Positions 34,895-44,435 of a DNA stretch of 64,000 nucleotides are shown here, one piece after another. Position 1 is the stretch's first letter, and each line of letters begins with the position of its first letter. The stretch covers positions 90,088-154,087 of the forward strand of contig CAKRTC010000002.1 of NCBI GenBank assembly GCA_934402055.1, in the 5' to 3' direction. Source of the stretch: an uncultured Lachnospiraceae bacterium (GTDB lineage: Bacteria > Bacillota > Clostridia > Lachnospirales > Lachnospiraceae). The position numbers and the translations under genes are program-made. Below the pieces are notes generated by a model that did no database searches, was not told where the DNA came from, and saw nothing but the letters and a program-made list of their open reading frames with translations.

Positions 34895-35117
34895 CATAAA
34901 TAAATATCTTTCATATACAGACGATTCATTTATCTGACTATCGGCAGATAAGTGCAAAGCCTTTGCATAAGCACATTTTCTATTTCACAATACGTAATTT
35001 TCTTTTGACTAAACTATGCACATGAATCAAACATAATATCGTTCTTCTTTGGGAATGTCTTATTATAGCATGAAAAGCCCCTTTATGTTATTATCTGTTT
35101 CTGAGAGGGTTAATGAC

Positions 35118-35789
35118 ATGGCTGATTATGCGTTTCAATCAATGACATTTGCACAGAGATTTTTCGGACATCTTAAGACTGTCTGCAAACACAAATATTA
35201 CGTTGCCCGCGGCTGCTTTTGCTGCGGTCTGTATAAGCAGGGACTGCTGCATGATCTGTCGAAATTTTCTCCTGCCGAATTCGGTATAGGCATCAGATAT
35301 TTTGACGGTCATAAGTCTCCGAATGCCGTGGAGCGAAGCACTCATGACGGCTGTTCTACCTCGTGGCTTCATCATAAGGGCAGAAACAGACATCACTTTG
35401 AGTACTGGATAGATTTTGCATTTCACCAAAACAAGACCGTATACGGCAACAAGATGCCGATGAAGTATCTTATCGAGATGGTCTGCGACAGACTTGCCGC
35501 ATGCATCACCTATCAGGGGCCGAACTATACTAAGGCCTCGGCATGGAATCATTACTATATGCACAGACAATATATAGTTATGAATAACGACACAAGAGCC
35601 GTGCTTGAAAAATGCCTCAAGCTCATACGTGACGAGGGTGAAGATGCCTGCTTTAAATATATGCGAGGTCTGCTTAGGATCACGAAGGGTACCGACTACA
35701 GCATAGAATCTCTCGGCTTAGAGGATCCGAATGTTGAGTTTTGCTACAAATACGGTGAAGTCAACTGGACAAAATTCAATCAGGACTGA
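35118..35789 (+). CDS. DUF5662 family protein
   Basis: A 223-residue protein with the family core: GLLHDLSKFSPAEFGI and WLHHKGRNRHHFEYWID, a His/Asp-rich pattern reminiscent of metal-dependent HD-type phosphohydrolases. Function is unknown. I choose 35118 because GAGAGGG lies eight bases upstream; a 23-residue extension to 35049 is possible but unlikely. It starts a tight operon with a Nudix hydrolase 11 bases downstream and a radical SAM gene after that. Confidence 0.82.
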   Translation: MADYAFQSMTFAQRFFGHLKTVCKHKYYVARGCFCCGLYKQGLLHDLSKFSPAEFGIGIRYFDGHKSPNAVERSTHDGCSTSWLHHKGRNRHHFEYWIDFAFHQNKTVYGNKMPMKYLIEMVCDRLAACITYQGPNYTKASAWNHYYMHRQYIVMNNDTRAVLEKCLKLIRDEGEDACFKYMRGLLRITKGTDYSIESLGLEDPNVEFCYKYGEVNWTKFNQD

Positions 35790-35800
35790 GGTATAAGATC

Positions 35801-36310
35801 ATGCAGACCAAGCTTACAACACTGTGCTATCTTGAACGCGATGAGCATTATCTCATGCTGCACAGGATTAAAAAACATGAAGACATCAACAAGGGCAAGT
35901 GGATAGGTTCCGGCGGCAAATTCGAACGCGGTGAAAGTCCTGAGGAATGTCTTATACGTGAGGTCCGCGAAGAGACCGGATTCCTGCTTAGGAGTTTTTG
36001 CTTCAGAGGTATCATCAGCTTTACCTATGCCGATAAGGATCCCGAGTATATCTTCGTATATACAAGTTCCGATTTCGATACTGTCGGTAATAACGATGTC
36101 ATGCCTGTACCGGAATGTGACGAGGGCGTATTCGCATGGGTAAAAAAGAGCAGCGTTTTAGATCTGGAACTCTGGGAGGGCGACCGATACATGCTTGATT
36201 ACCTGCTTCAGGAAAGGCAGGAGGTCTTCTCTCTTAAGCTCTGCTACAATGAGTCGGATGAGCTTACCGAGGCATGGGAGATGGCCTCTGAGCCTGTACG
36301 TTTAAAATAA
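35801..36310 (+). CDS. Nudix hydrolase, MutT/8-oxo-dGTP-like
   Basis: A 169-residue pyrophosphohydrolase. The Nudix box is complete: G-x5-E-x7-REVREETGF in GGKFERGESPEECLIREVREETGF (about residues 37-60). The fold and the N-terminal LCYLERDEHYLMLHR resemble enzymes that clean oxidised nucleotides, but Nudix substrates cannot be assigned from the box alone. It lies between DUF5662 and the radical SAM gene with gaps of 11 and 4 bases. Confidence 0.9.
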   Translation: MQTKLTTLCYLERDEHYLMLHRIKKHEDINKGKWIGSGGKFERGESPEECLIREVREETGFLLRSFCFRGIISFTYADKDPEYIFVYTSSDFDTVGNNDVMPVPECDEGVFAWVKKSSVLDLELWEGDRYMLDYLLQERQEVFSLKLCYNESDELTEAWEMASEPVRLK

Positions 36311-36314
36311 AGCA

Positions 36315-37397
36315 ATGAGCGAATACTACAGAAGTTTTGATGATGAAATGAAGGAAAGCTTCGGAGGCAAGGTGTATCGCCTTGCCTTAAGTGCGTCTCA
36401 TACCTGTCCCAACCGTGACGGTCACTGCGGTACCGGAGGCTGTATCTTCTGCAGTGCCGGTGGCTCCGGAGATTTCGCTGAAAATGTTCCCGATATAGAT
36501 ATTCAGATAGAGCAGGCCAAGGAGCGCGTAAGCCGTAAGCTCAGCCGTAATTTTGCGGGATATATGGCTTACTTCCAGTCCTTTACCGAAACCTACGGAG
36601 ACGAGACTTATCTCGTGGATTGCTTCAATAAAGCAATAGCTCACACCGAGGTACTGGCGCTCTCTGTTGCGACACGCCCCGATTCAGTAAGCGATAATAT
36701 GCTGTCGGAGCTTTCAAAGCTCAATAGATTCAAGCCCGTATATATTGAGCTAGGTCTTCAGACCATGCATGAGGATACCGCTGCCTACATCAACCGCTGC
36801 TATCGTCTAAAAGTATTTGAGGATACATTTTTCAAGCTTAAAGCTGCGGGGCTTAAAGTGATAGTTCATGTAATCATAGGTCTTCCCGGAGAAAACGCCT
36901 CAAGGACTGCCGAAACAGTCCGATACCTGTCCGGGCTCACGGCTCCGGACGGCAGTCACATAGACGGCATCAAGCTTCAGTTACTGCATGTACTGAAAGG
37001 AACCGCTCTCGCCGAGAGGCTGCCTAAGAAGCTGATAACGAATCGCATAGATCAAAGCGACTCTGATATTTCAGAATATAGCCTAAATGCATCTGCATCA
37101 TCGGAGCGTAAACTCGTAGAACAAACTATCGAAACGGAAAATATCAAATCCTGCACCACTATTGAAGCAAATGATCATGACACTCCTTATATAAGACTCA
37201 GTGACGGAATGCAGCTTCCCTGCTACAGTCTTGAAGCTTATGCCAGGCTTATTGCAGAGCTTATCGCACTTCTTCCTCCCGATATCACCGTCCACCGCAT
37301 CACCGGAGACGCACCAAAGAGTCTCCTCATATATCCGCTCTGGACAGCCGACAAAAAGAAGGTACTTAATACAATTAATAAAGTGCTGCGAGGTTGA
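36315..37397 (+). CDS. TIGR01212 (YhcC-like) radical SAM protein
   Basis: A 360-residue radical SAM enzyme. The cluster motif is CPNRDGHCGTGGCIFC (Cys at about 30, 37/42 and 45 region; the family uses a C-x7-x-C-x2-C type spacing), with GGCIFCSAGGSGDFA and later VHVIIGLPGE. The family is proposed to act in tRNA or cofactor modification, but the reaction is not established. An extra polar stretch at about 235-285 (Ser, Asp and Glu rich) interrupts the barrel end compared with shorter relatives. It begins four bases after the Nudix gene. Confidence 0.88.
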   Translation: MSEYYRSFDDEMKESFGGKVYRLALSASHTCPNRDGHCGTGGCIFCSAGGSGDFAENVPDIDIQIEQAKERVSRKLSRNFAGYMAYFQSFTETYGDETYLVDCFNKAIAHTEVLALSVATRPDSVSDNMLSELSKLNRFKPVYIELGLQTMHEDTAAYINRCYRLKVFEDTFFKLKAAGLKVIVHVIIGLPGENASRTAETVRYLSGLTAPDGSHIDGIKLQLLHVLKGTALAERLPKKLITNRIDQSDSDISEYSLNASASSERKLVEQTIETENIKSCTTIEANDHDTPYIRLSDGMQLPCYSLEAYARLIAELIALLPPDITVHRITGDAPKSLLIYPLWTADKKKVLNTINKVLRG

Positions 37398-37558
37398 AAT
37401 ATAAACCCGGTAAACTAGTATTTTTATCGTGATTTGTGCCTAATTTTCCTGAGTTTATTTAGAGATCTCGGCAACAGATTAGAATACCCTTTTATGTTAT
37501 ACTTGTGTTCGTATATTTGTACATGCAGTATTGCATACAATTGAAAGGGGTATCAGAT
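37398..37558 (+). promoter_or_regulatory. Upstream region of the secreted esterase gene
   Basis: About 160 bases, AT-rich; a plausible -10-like TTATACT near 37497 and a strong AAAGGGG ribosome binding site near 37542 lie here. No hairpin terminator for the radical SAM gene is evident. Confidence 0.35.
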
Positions 37559-38713
37559 ATGAAAAAATTCAAAAAGTTAGCAGTCATAGCAGCTGCAGCG
37601 GCCTTTGTGTTGGGAATGGCTCAGACAGCTCTGGCTGAGACAGGCGCACCGATCCTTACGGGGCTTTCGGTACTCACTGCGGTTCAAGACGGCAAAAACA
37701 TCTCGTTCTCACCGAGTGTAACGGATTACAGCTACAATGTTCAGAGTGACTGTTACGGTGTCAAGGTCACAGCTACAGCTCCTTCGGGAACAGTTATCGC
37801 CGTTAACGGTGAGGAGCTCGAATCCGGAGCAAGCAAGATAGTTTCCATCGACGGAAGTCTTCCAAACTACGATATAGTGCTTGAGACTCCTATTACGGTC
37901 ACAGCAAGCAAGAACGGCTTAAGCACAACTTATACCGTTAATGTTGTAAGAGACTGCGATACCGCAACATACAATCTCTTCAAGCCGGGCGAGTATTTTG
38001 ATGCTGAAAACAATGTAAATATTCCTTATGAGCTCTATGTGCCTACAAACTATGATCCGAACAAGAAGTATCCTATAGTATTCGCTCTTCACGGATCGGG
38101 TCAGAGAACTCAGTCTGTAGACATGGTGCTCAAGAGATATCAGATGGCTACCGTATGGGCTAAGGATTCCGAGGCCGGCAAGAATGAGTGCATAGTACTT
38201 GCACCTCAGTGCAAGGTTACAGACGCCAAGATGGAAAACTGGACAACACTTATGGCTTACAGAGCAGGCGCAGCTGAAAATGCATTTGCACCTATGAAGT
38301 ATCTTAACGGAGCCTATAATCTCCTGCTCAAGGTTATGAACGAGTATTCCGTAGACAGAGACAGAGTCTACATGACAGGTCTTTCGGCAGGCGGATTCGC
38401 TACATACACACTTGCAATAGAGCATCCGGAAGTATTTGCAGCTATCGCTCCGGATGCAGCAGGCGCAGATCCGAGCAAGGTAGAAGCTCTCAGAGGCATG
38501 CCTATGTGGATCTTCCAGGCAGCCGATGATCCTACAGTCAAGATCGTTGAGTTCTACAATCCTACTATCGAAGCTCTTAAGAACGCAGGTATCTACTACA
38601 AGACAACACTGTACAATCCGGGAACAGTATTTGGAACCTCCGCACACTTCTCATGGGTTCCGATGTATGCAAATACAGAATTCAGAGACTGGATGTTCGC
38701 ACAGCATAAGTAA
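37559..38713 (+). CDS. Secreted alpha/beta-hydrolase esterase with N-terminal beta-sandwich domain
   Basis: A 384-residue exported enzyme. The signal peptide MKKFKKLAVIAAAAAFVLG ends near ALAE; an N-terminal cadherin-like beta-sandwich (about 28-125) precedes an alpha/beta hydrolase domain (about 140-384). The nucleophile elbow reads GLSAGGFA, an Asp is in AADDPTVK and the catalytic His is likely in SAHFSW. The family (PHB depolymerase/feruloyl esterase-like) removes acyl or aromatic groups from polymers such as plant xylan. Start 37559 follows AAAGGGG. A shared bidirectional terminator follows. Confidence 0.85.
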   Translation: MKKFKKLAVIAAAAAFVLGMAQTALAETGAPILTGLSVLTAVQDGKNISFSPSVTDYSYNVQSDCYGVKVTATAPSGTVIAVNGEELESGASKIVSIDGSLPNYDIVLETPITVTASKNGLSTTYTVNVVRDCDTATYNLFKPGEYFDAENNVNIPYELYVPTNYDPNKKYPIVFALHGSGQRTQSVDMVLKRYQMATVWAKDSEAGKNECIVLAPQCKVTDAKMENWTTLMAYRAGAAENAFAPMKYLNGAYNLLLKVMNEYSVDRDRVYMTGLSAGGFATYTLAIEHPEVFAAIAPDAAGADPSKVEALRGMPMWIFQAADDPTVKIVEFYNPTIEALKNAGIYYKTTLYNPGTVFGTSAHFSWVPMYANTEFRDWMFAQHK

Positions 38714-38767
38714 TGCCGATATTAAAAATATCAGGTCGTTAAAAATCAAAAATATATTTTTCTACAG

Positions 38768-38802
38768 AAAACGGGAACTGCCTTAAAGCGGTTCCCGTTT
38801 AA
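38768..38802. terminator. Bidirectional terminator between the esterase and DegV genes
   Basis: Thirteen-base-pair stem AAACGGGAACTGC/GCGGTTCCCGTTT (one wobble) with a six-base loop; A/T tails on both sides allow use by the convergent genes. Its 33-base core is the exact reverse complement of 44436-44468. Confidence 0.85.
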
Positions 38803-38825
38803 TAAATGTAGATATCGGTATAAAA

Positions 38826-39662
38826 TTATCTGCTGCGTTCGAAGCCTACTATGAAGCCGCCTTTTTCGGCATAATAGCTGCACAATATGCCTGTACGGTG
38901 AATGTCTATAAGTACATCCCCGAATTTCTCTCTGATAAGCTCTGCAAGATCATTGGCTGCCTGTTCATTACGGTTGTGGGATATGACTACCTTTCCGCCG
39001 TTGTAATTAAGATTAAGCATCTGCTTGAAGGTGCCGAGCAGAGTCTTCTTGTAGCCTCTGTGCTTGCCTACAAGGTCTATCTTACCCTCATCGTTTGCTT
39101 CACCGATCATACGCATATCGAGCAGACCTACGGCCTTGGCAATAAAAGGACTTACTCTTCCTGCCTTGGCGAGCATCTGAATGGACTGGAGCGTAAACAA
39201 GAGACCTGTGTTGCTCCTGTATTCTATAGTCTTGTTATAGGCTGTTTCCGGATCTGCACCGTTGGCAAGCTGGTCTCTCAGGTATTCTATCATAAGTACC
39301 ATCTTAGGACCTGTTGCAAGAGAGTCTATTACATATACATGTCTGCCGGGATGATGCTCCTCATACATGGATTTGGCTGTCATAGCTCCGTTGTAGCTTC
39401 CTGACAGACCGTGAGTTATTGTAAAGCAAAATACGGTCTCGGCATCTCCAAAACTCTCAAGCCACTCATCAGGTGACGGACAGGATGAAGATGTTTTGCC
39501 GTCAAATGAATAAAGAGCTTCATCAAAAGCATCCATATCCACATCGGCAGTATCTGCCCAATCGGTACCACCGATCATGATATGAAGCGGTACTGTTTTA
39601 TAATTCTCACCCTCTATATTGAATAGATTTGATGATGAATCCGAAACTATTAAGTAAGACAT
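38826..39662 (-). CDS. DegV family fatty-acid-binding protein
   Basis: A 278-residue DegV protein. It opens MSYLIVSDSSSNL, has the TSSSCPSP lipid-carboxylate site near 55-62 and the FTITHGLSGSYNGA segment; family members (FakB) bind fatty acids for phosphorylation by FakA. No fakA is in the window. A ribosome binding site (GGAGATC) is close to the ATG. Confidence 0.92.
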   Translation of the reverse strand: MSYLIVSDSSSNLFNIEGENYKTVPLHIMIGGTDWADTADVDMDAFDEALYSFDGKTSSSCPSPDEWLESFGDAETVFCFTITHGLSGSYNGAMTAKSMYEEHHPGRHVYVIDSLATGPKMVLMIEYLRDQLANGADPETAYNKTIEYRSNTGLLFTLQSIQMLAKAGRVSPFIAKAVGLLDMRMIGEANDEGKIDLVGKHRGYKKTLLGTFKQMLNLNYNGGKVVISHNRNEQAANDLAELIREKFGDVLIDIHRTGILCSYYAEKGGFIVGFERSR

Positions 39663-39773
39663 TATATCTGTGATCTCCTTCGCATGCCGCCTGATATATC
39701 AAGCAGGTTTTATTAAGTAAGCATACAGAGCTAATATAACATTTTTTTTTGAAAATAACAGTATAAAATTTTA

Positions 39774-41222
39774 TCAGCCGGTAAGACCGGTATCATTGAT
39801 TATCTTATCGCTGATACTCTTTAACTCCGAGCTTGGAGTGTAAGGAACTCCCGGATATAAAAACTCATGCAGTTTTATGGCATTGCTCTCAAGTGTAACA
39901 GGTATTACGCAGTCGAGCTTACCGACATTCTGCCCCTGTTTATCAAACGGGAAGCCTGCCGTTTCGGATATATAATATTTGCTTATACCATGCGCAAACG
40001 GAATGAGATCATCGGGTGTTACACTTGTTGATATCTCAGGCATTACGGTCATGATAATGTTGGCAAGTGTGGAGTAATCCGCATTTTTAGCCTTATCAAG
40101 AGCAAGACCTATGACCTTTCGCTGTCTCTCGGTCCTCTTATAATCCGTATCCATAAGTCTCAGTCTTGCGTAGGCAACCGCCTGAACTCCGTCAAGATGA
40201 TTCATGCCTGCATGCTCAAGCTGATGTGAACCTATGCCGGTGCTGTTTACCGTCTCGGTTATAAATGCATTGATGTACTTAAACTCTGCATCACTTATCT
40301 CAAGATCTACTCCGCCTAAGATATTGATGGTGTCCGCAACCGCCTTCCAGTTAAATGTGGCATAATCGTCTATCTTGACATCCGTATTGTGCTCGACAGC
40401 CCAGATAGCCTGCTCCGGGCCGCCTTTGAAATATGCCTCGTTAAGCTTGTGATACTTGCCGTCACTGTTTATCTTGGTATAAGTATCTCTGTACATGGAT
40501 ACAAGCTTGACCTCACCCGAGGATCTGTCTATACGTGCGATTATATTGACATCCGACAGGGCATCCTTACCGAGATTGCCGTTACGGGAATCGACTCCGA
40601 ACACAGCCACGGTATAATAGCCGGTTTGTCCGGTTATGAATTTGTAACCGACAAATCCAAGGAGTCCGATAAAAAGCAGCAGCATGAGCTTGAGCACGGG
40701 ATGCTTTTTCTTGGGCTTTTCGTTCTCTTCGCCGTTATCGTCATAAGTTTTGGAGACCACAGGCTTTTTTTGTTTTGCTTCGGCTCTTGCTTCCTGTCTG
40801 TATGCCTGCCTTTCATGCTGAGGCTGTGGTTCGGGTTTTCTGCCGTTATGTTTGTTTGCTCCGGTATGTACCGAGCCTGACGGTCTTCTTTCCGATGCGG
40901 ATGCACTGCTGCGATTCACAGACTCATGCATACGGCTTTCGTATGCGGCATTTATATTATCGTAAGCCGCAGCTTGTCTGTCAGGCACAAACGACGCTTC
41001 GCTCACCTGTGCTTCCGGATTTGTATATACAGTGCGTGCCTTTTTTTCGGTATAGTTATTATGTTCGTATACCGCTATGCTGTCCTCAAGGCTCTCGGCG
41101 ATATGTGCCATATCAACACCATTTAAGGGCTGTTCCTGTTCCTTTCTGTGCGGCACTCTCGAACGGCTTCTTCGTCCGGAGGCGTCTGCATTTACATTGT
41201 TATAGTTATTATCATTATCCAT
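39774..41222 (-). CDS. LytR-CpsA-Psr (LCP) family cell-wall glycopolymer ligase
   Basis: Attaches teichoic-acid or capsule polymers to peptidoglycan. A long polar, low-complexity cytoplasmic N-terminus (about 1-170, rich in Arg, Gln, Asn) leads to one transmembrane segment (about 177-196) and the extracellular LCP domain (about 205-410). Key pieces include GVDSRNG, the Arg of SMYRDTYTKI, DYATFNWKAV and YARLRLMDTDYKRTERQR. The unusually long N-terminal tail, nearly 40 percent of the protein, could be regulatory. It may link polymers made by the wzt/glycosyltransferase locus to the wall, but the genes are far apart. Confidence 0.93.
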   Translation of the reverse strand: MDNDNNYNNVNADASGRRSRSRVPHRKEQEQPLNGVDMAHIAESLEDSIAVYEHNNYTEKKARTVYTNPEAQVSEASFVPDRQAAAYDNINAAYESRMHESVNRSSASASERRPSGSVHTGANKHNGRKPEPQPQHERQAYRQEARAEAKQKKPVVSKTYDDNGEENEKPKKKHPVLKLMLLLFIGLLGFVGYKFITGQTGYYTVAVFGVDSRNGNLGKDALSDVNIIARIDRSSGEVKLVSMYRDTYTKINSDGKYHKLNEAYFKGGPEQAIWAVEHNTDVKIDDYATFNWKAVADTINILGGVDLEISDAEFKYINAFITETVNSTGIGSHQLEHAGMNHLDGVQAVAYARLRLMDTDYKRTERQRKVIGLALDKAKNADYSTLANIIMTVMPEISTSVTPDDLIPFAHGISKYYISETAGFPFDKQGQNVGKLDCVIPVTLESNAIKLHEFLYPGVPYTPSSELKSISDKIINDTGLTG

Positions 41223-41457
41223 ATATGCTCCGTTTTATATATTATGTTTACGGGTTCGAAAGAAATTTTACTCCGTCTGATACCGGATCGTTTTGTGCCC
41301 GGTACTCTCGTAATTATATACATTTTCCGATGTTTTTGGATTGTAGCACATCAATGTTAAGTAAGATTTAAAAACATATTAAGAATAGCCGTATATAGGG
41401 AAATTTAGCTTCCGAGATACTTTCAAAACAGGCTTGTGTATTATAGAATAAGAGACG

Positions 41458-42090
41458 ATGGATATTGCAAATGTAGAAAAAAATTTCAAATCACACAAGT
41501 TCAGGAGGCTGAAGGCGTCCAAGGCACGTGACGCCGCTGTAATGATACCTCTTGTTACTGATGCCGACGGTGCGCTCGGAATACTGTTTGAGGTAAGAAG
41601 CCGCAAGATAATTCAAGGCGGTGAGATATGCTTTCCGGGAGGTCGCATAGATGAAGGCGAAAAGCCTAATGAGACCGTTATTCGTGAAGCTCATGAGGAG
41701 CTTAATATCCCGGAGGAAAATATTGACATCATAGCGCCTATGTTCATTATGAACGGTATCAGTGACTCGCTTATCTATGCATACCTCGGAAGTATAAAAG
41801 ATTATAAACAGAGTTTTTCGGAGGATGAGGTTGAAAATGTCTTTATCTTAAGCCTTGATGAACTTATAAGTATGGAGCCTAAGGAAAGTACGGCAGAGTT
41901 TGTTTTTTCAATGCCGGAGGATTTTCATTATGAGCTGGTTCCGGGAGGCAGGGATTACTCATGGGCAAAGCGCAGCAAGAATTATTATTTCTATGAGACT
42001 CCTTACGGTGTGATATGGGGGATGACGGCAGAGCTTTTGTATAGTTTTATATCTGAGCTTAAAGCTGTTCATACCGTTTCGGAAGCTTAA
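41458..42090 (+). CDS. Nudix hydrolase, coenzyme A pyrophosphatase-like
   Basis: A 210-residue enzyme similar to NudL/YeaB. The box has GGRIDEGEKPNETVIREAHEELN with the upstream GGEICFPGG that defines the CoA-pyrophosphatase group; the first Glu and the RExxEEL core are intact. It would split CoA into 3',5'-ADP and 4'-phosphopantetheine. The start is near the end of an upstream AT-rich divergent region shared with the LCP gene. Confidence 0.85.
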   Translation: MDIANVEKNFKSHKFRRLKASKARDAAVMIPLVTDADGALGILFEVRSRKIIQGGEICFPGGRIDEGEKPNETVIREAHEELNIPEENIDIIAPMFIMNGISDSLIYAYLGSIKDYKQSFSEDEVENVFILSLDELISMEPKESTAEFVFSMPEDFHYELVPGGRDYSWAKRSKNYYFYETPYGVIWGMTAELLYSFISELKAVHTVSEA

Positions 42091-42125
42091 CCAAGTATTT
42101 ACCGCAGGCGGCATTCTGAATTTTA

Positions 42126-42154
42126 ATGACGATGCCGACTCGGCATGCTATAAT
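42126..42154 (+). promoter_or_regulatory. glnN promoter with a dyad filling the spacer
   Basis: -35-like ATGACG (42126-42131) and -10 TATAAT (42149-42154) are 17 bases apart, and the spacer is ATGCCGACTCGGCATGC. Within it ATGCCGA-C-TCGGCAT (42132-42146) is a perfect dyad. Such placement would let a repressor or a MerR-like activator act directly on the promoter. A second TATAAT lies at 42174-42179. Confidence 0.6.
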
Positions 42155-42223
42155 GCACTATCATAAACATTTATATAATCGGCAGCATCAAAGGCGATGT
42201 TGTGCAGGTGAACGGGGGAACAA

Positions 42224-44278
42224 ATGTTTGCAGACAGTTTTGGAAGTATGGTATTTAACGAGAAGGTAATGAGGGACGCTTTAAGTTCCGAATCCTTCAA
42301 GAGACTGATGAAGATCAGACACGAAGGCATGCCTATGGATGACAAGACTCTGGCCGATGAGGTTGCAGAGGCAATGAAGAAATGGGCAGTCAGCAAGGGA
42401 GCCACACATTATACACACTGGTTCCAGCCTATGACGGGAGCTACCGCCGAGAAGCATGATTCATTTTTAGACAGAGACAGCGACGGCAATCCTATCCTTG
42501 AGCTCTCGGGCAAGACCCTTCTTAAGGGAGAGTCAGATGCTTCTTCATTCCCATCGGGAGGAATGAGAGAGACCTTTGAGGCAAGAGGATATACAGTATG
42601 GGATCCTACCTCTGATGCGTTTATAAGAGAGGATACCTTATGTATCCCTACTTCGTTCGGTTCTTTTGACGGTGCCGTGCTTGATAAGAAAACACCGCTC
42701 CTTCGAAGCGTTGAGACACTTAATACTCAGGCTGTTCGTCTCCTTCGCACCTTCGGCATCGAGACCAAATATGTATATCCTTCGGTAGGACTTGAGCAGG
42801 AATACTTCCTTATCAATAAGGAGGATTGCGCCAAGCGCAGAGATCTTATCCTCACTGAGCGTACTCTCTTCGGAGCGCCTACACCTAAGGGACAGGTACT
42901 CGAGGATCACTATTACGGAACTATCAGACCGAGAGTTAAAGCTTTCATGAAGGAGCTTGATGATGAGCTCTGGAAGGTCGGTATTTATTCCAAGACAGAG
43001 CATAACGAGGTCGCTCCGTGCCAGCACGAGATGGCTCCGATATTTGCAAGATCAAATATTGCCGTGGATGAGAACCAGCTCACCATGGATATAATGAAGA
43101 AGGTTGCCAATCGTCACGGTTTTGTCTGCCTGCTTCATGAGAAGCCGTTTGAGGGTATCAACGGTTCCGGTAAGCATAATAACTGGTCCATTTCTACTGC
43201 AGAGGGCGAGAATCTGATGAATCCGGGCAAGGAACCGGAGAAGAACATCAAGTTCCTTCTCTTTATTACAGCCGTGATCAAGGCGGTTGATGATTATCAG
43301 GTACTCCTCAGGATATCTGTCTCTTCTGCCGGCAATGACCGCAGACTCGGAGGAAATGAGGCACCTCCGGCTATCATCTCCATGTATCTCGGAGACAGAT
43401 TGAGGACTATAATCGCTTCCATCATCAGCGGATCGGATCTCGAGACTGAGACAAAGAAGGCGGCATTAACAGCAAAGAATGATGATCGTAACCGTACCTC
43501 ACCGTTCGCATTTACAGGAAACAAGTTCGAATTCCGTATGCCGGGATCCGCTGAGAATGTTTCCTGCACCAATTATGTTCTCAATACTATTGTTGCCGAG
43601 AGCCTGAAGCAGTTTGCAGACAGACTCGAGCCGTTTGCGGGCAAGGACAATTTTGAGGCTGAGGTCAGAAAGCTTATCCGTGAGGAGCTTACCGCTCATG
43701 AGCGTATCCTCTTCGAGGGCAACGGCTACAGCAAGGAATGGGTCAAGGAAGCAAAGCGCCGCGGACTTGCCGCATTCAAGTCAACACCTGAGGCCTTTGA
43801 GCATTTTGATGATGAGAAGAATATTGAGCTTCTTGTATCTCACGGAATCCTCAATAAGGAAGAAATCAAGGCAAGAAAGGCCATCGGCTTCACCAAGTAC
43901 AACAACATCATCAATGTTGAAGCGCGCACCATGCTGCTTATGGCTGAAAAAGATATCGTCCCGGCAGCTATCAAGTACAGCAGCGAGCTTGCTTACGGTA
44001 TTGAGTCCAAGCAGGCATTGCAGCTTGATGTTGAGCATGAGCTGAAGCTTATGAGCGATATCAACGAGCATGTTAAGGCACTTATGCTTAATAACGAGAC
44101 TCTCAGAACTGCGCTTGATACACAGCCGACAGATCCGATGAAGCAGGGCATGAACGCTTACAAGAAGATAGTACCTGTTATGGAGGAAGAGAGACGTATA
44201 GTCGATGAGCTTGAGCTCCTTGTAGACAAGAATAGCTGGCCATATCCGGACTATACAGACATGCTTTACTACGTGTAA
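42224..44278 (+). CDS. glnN: Glutamine synthetase type III
   Basis: Dodecameric ATP-dependent enzyme making glutamine from glutamate and ammonia. At 684 residues it matches GSIII, not GSI or GSII. It begins MFADSFGSMVFNEKVMRDAL and includes FPSGGMRETFEARGYT, VGLEQEYFLI (metal-binding Glu), EVAPCQHEMAPIF, HEKPFEGINGSGKHNNWS and NDRRLGGNEAPPAI. A strong ribosome binding site (GGGGGA) and its own promoter precede it. The operator-like dyad suggests nitrogen-status control by a regulator not in this window. Confidence 0.96.
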   Translation: MFADSFGSMVFNEKVMRDALSSESFKRLMKIRHEGMPMDDKTLADEVAEAMKKWAVSKGATHYTHWFQPMTGATAEKHDSFLDRDSDGNPILELSGKTLLKGESDASSFPSGGMRETFEARGYTVWDPTSDAFIREDTLCIPTSFGSFDGAVLDKKTPLLRSVETLNTQAVRLLRTFGIETKYVYPSVGLEQEYFLINKEDCAKRRDLILTERTLFGAPTPKGQVLEDHYYGTIRPRVKAFMKELDDELWKVGIYSKTEHNEVAPCQHEMAPIFARSNIAVDENQLTMDIMKKVANRHGFVCLLHEKPFEGINGSGKHNNWSISTAEGENLMNPGKEPEKNIKFLLFITAVIKAVDDYQVLLRISVSSAGNDRRLGGNEAPPAIISMYLGDRLRTIIASIISGSDLETETKKAALTAKNDDRNRTSPFAFTGNKFEFRMPGSAENVSCTNYVLNTIVAESLKQFADRLEPFAGKDNFEAEVRKLIREELTAHERILFEGNGYSKEWVKEAKRRGLAAFKSTPEAFEHFDDEKNIELLVSHGILNKEEIKARKAIGFTKYNNIINVEARTMLLMAEKDIVPAAIKYSSELAYGIESKQALQLDVEHELKLMSDINEHVKALMLNNETLRTALDTQPTDPMKQGMNAYKKIVPVMEEERRIVDELELLVDKNSWPYPDYTDMLYYV

Positions 44279-44435
44279 ACGTTCAGAGCCACGCGCATTT
44301 TCATTAAAAGTGTGAGTCATGCTTGCATGAACGAACACTTTTACGTGAAAACGCATTTGGCGGATACGCCACAGCGATGAAATGTTAGTTATTTTGGAGC
44401 CGGCATGGCTCGAAACAGATTAATATTGAATTATT

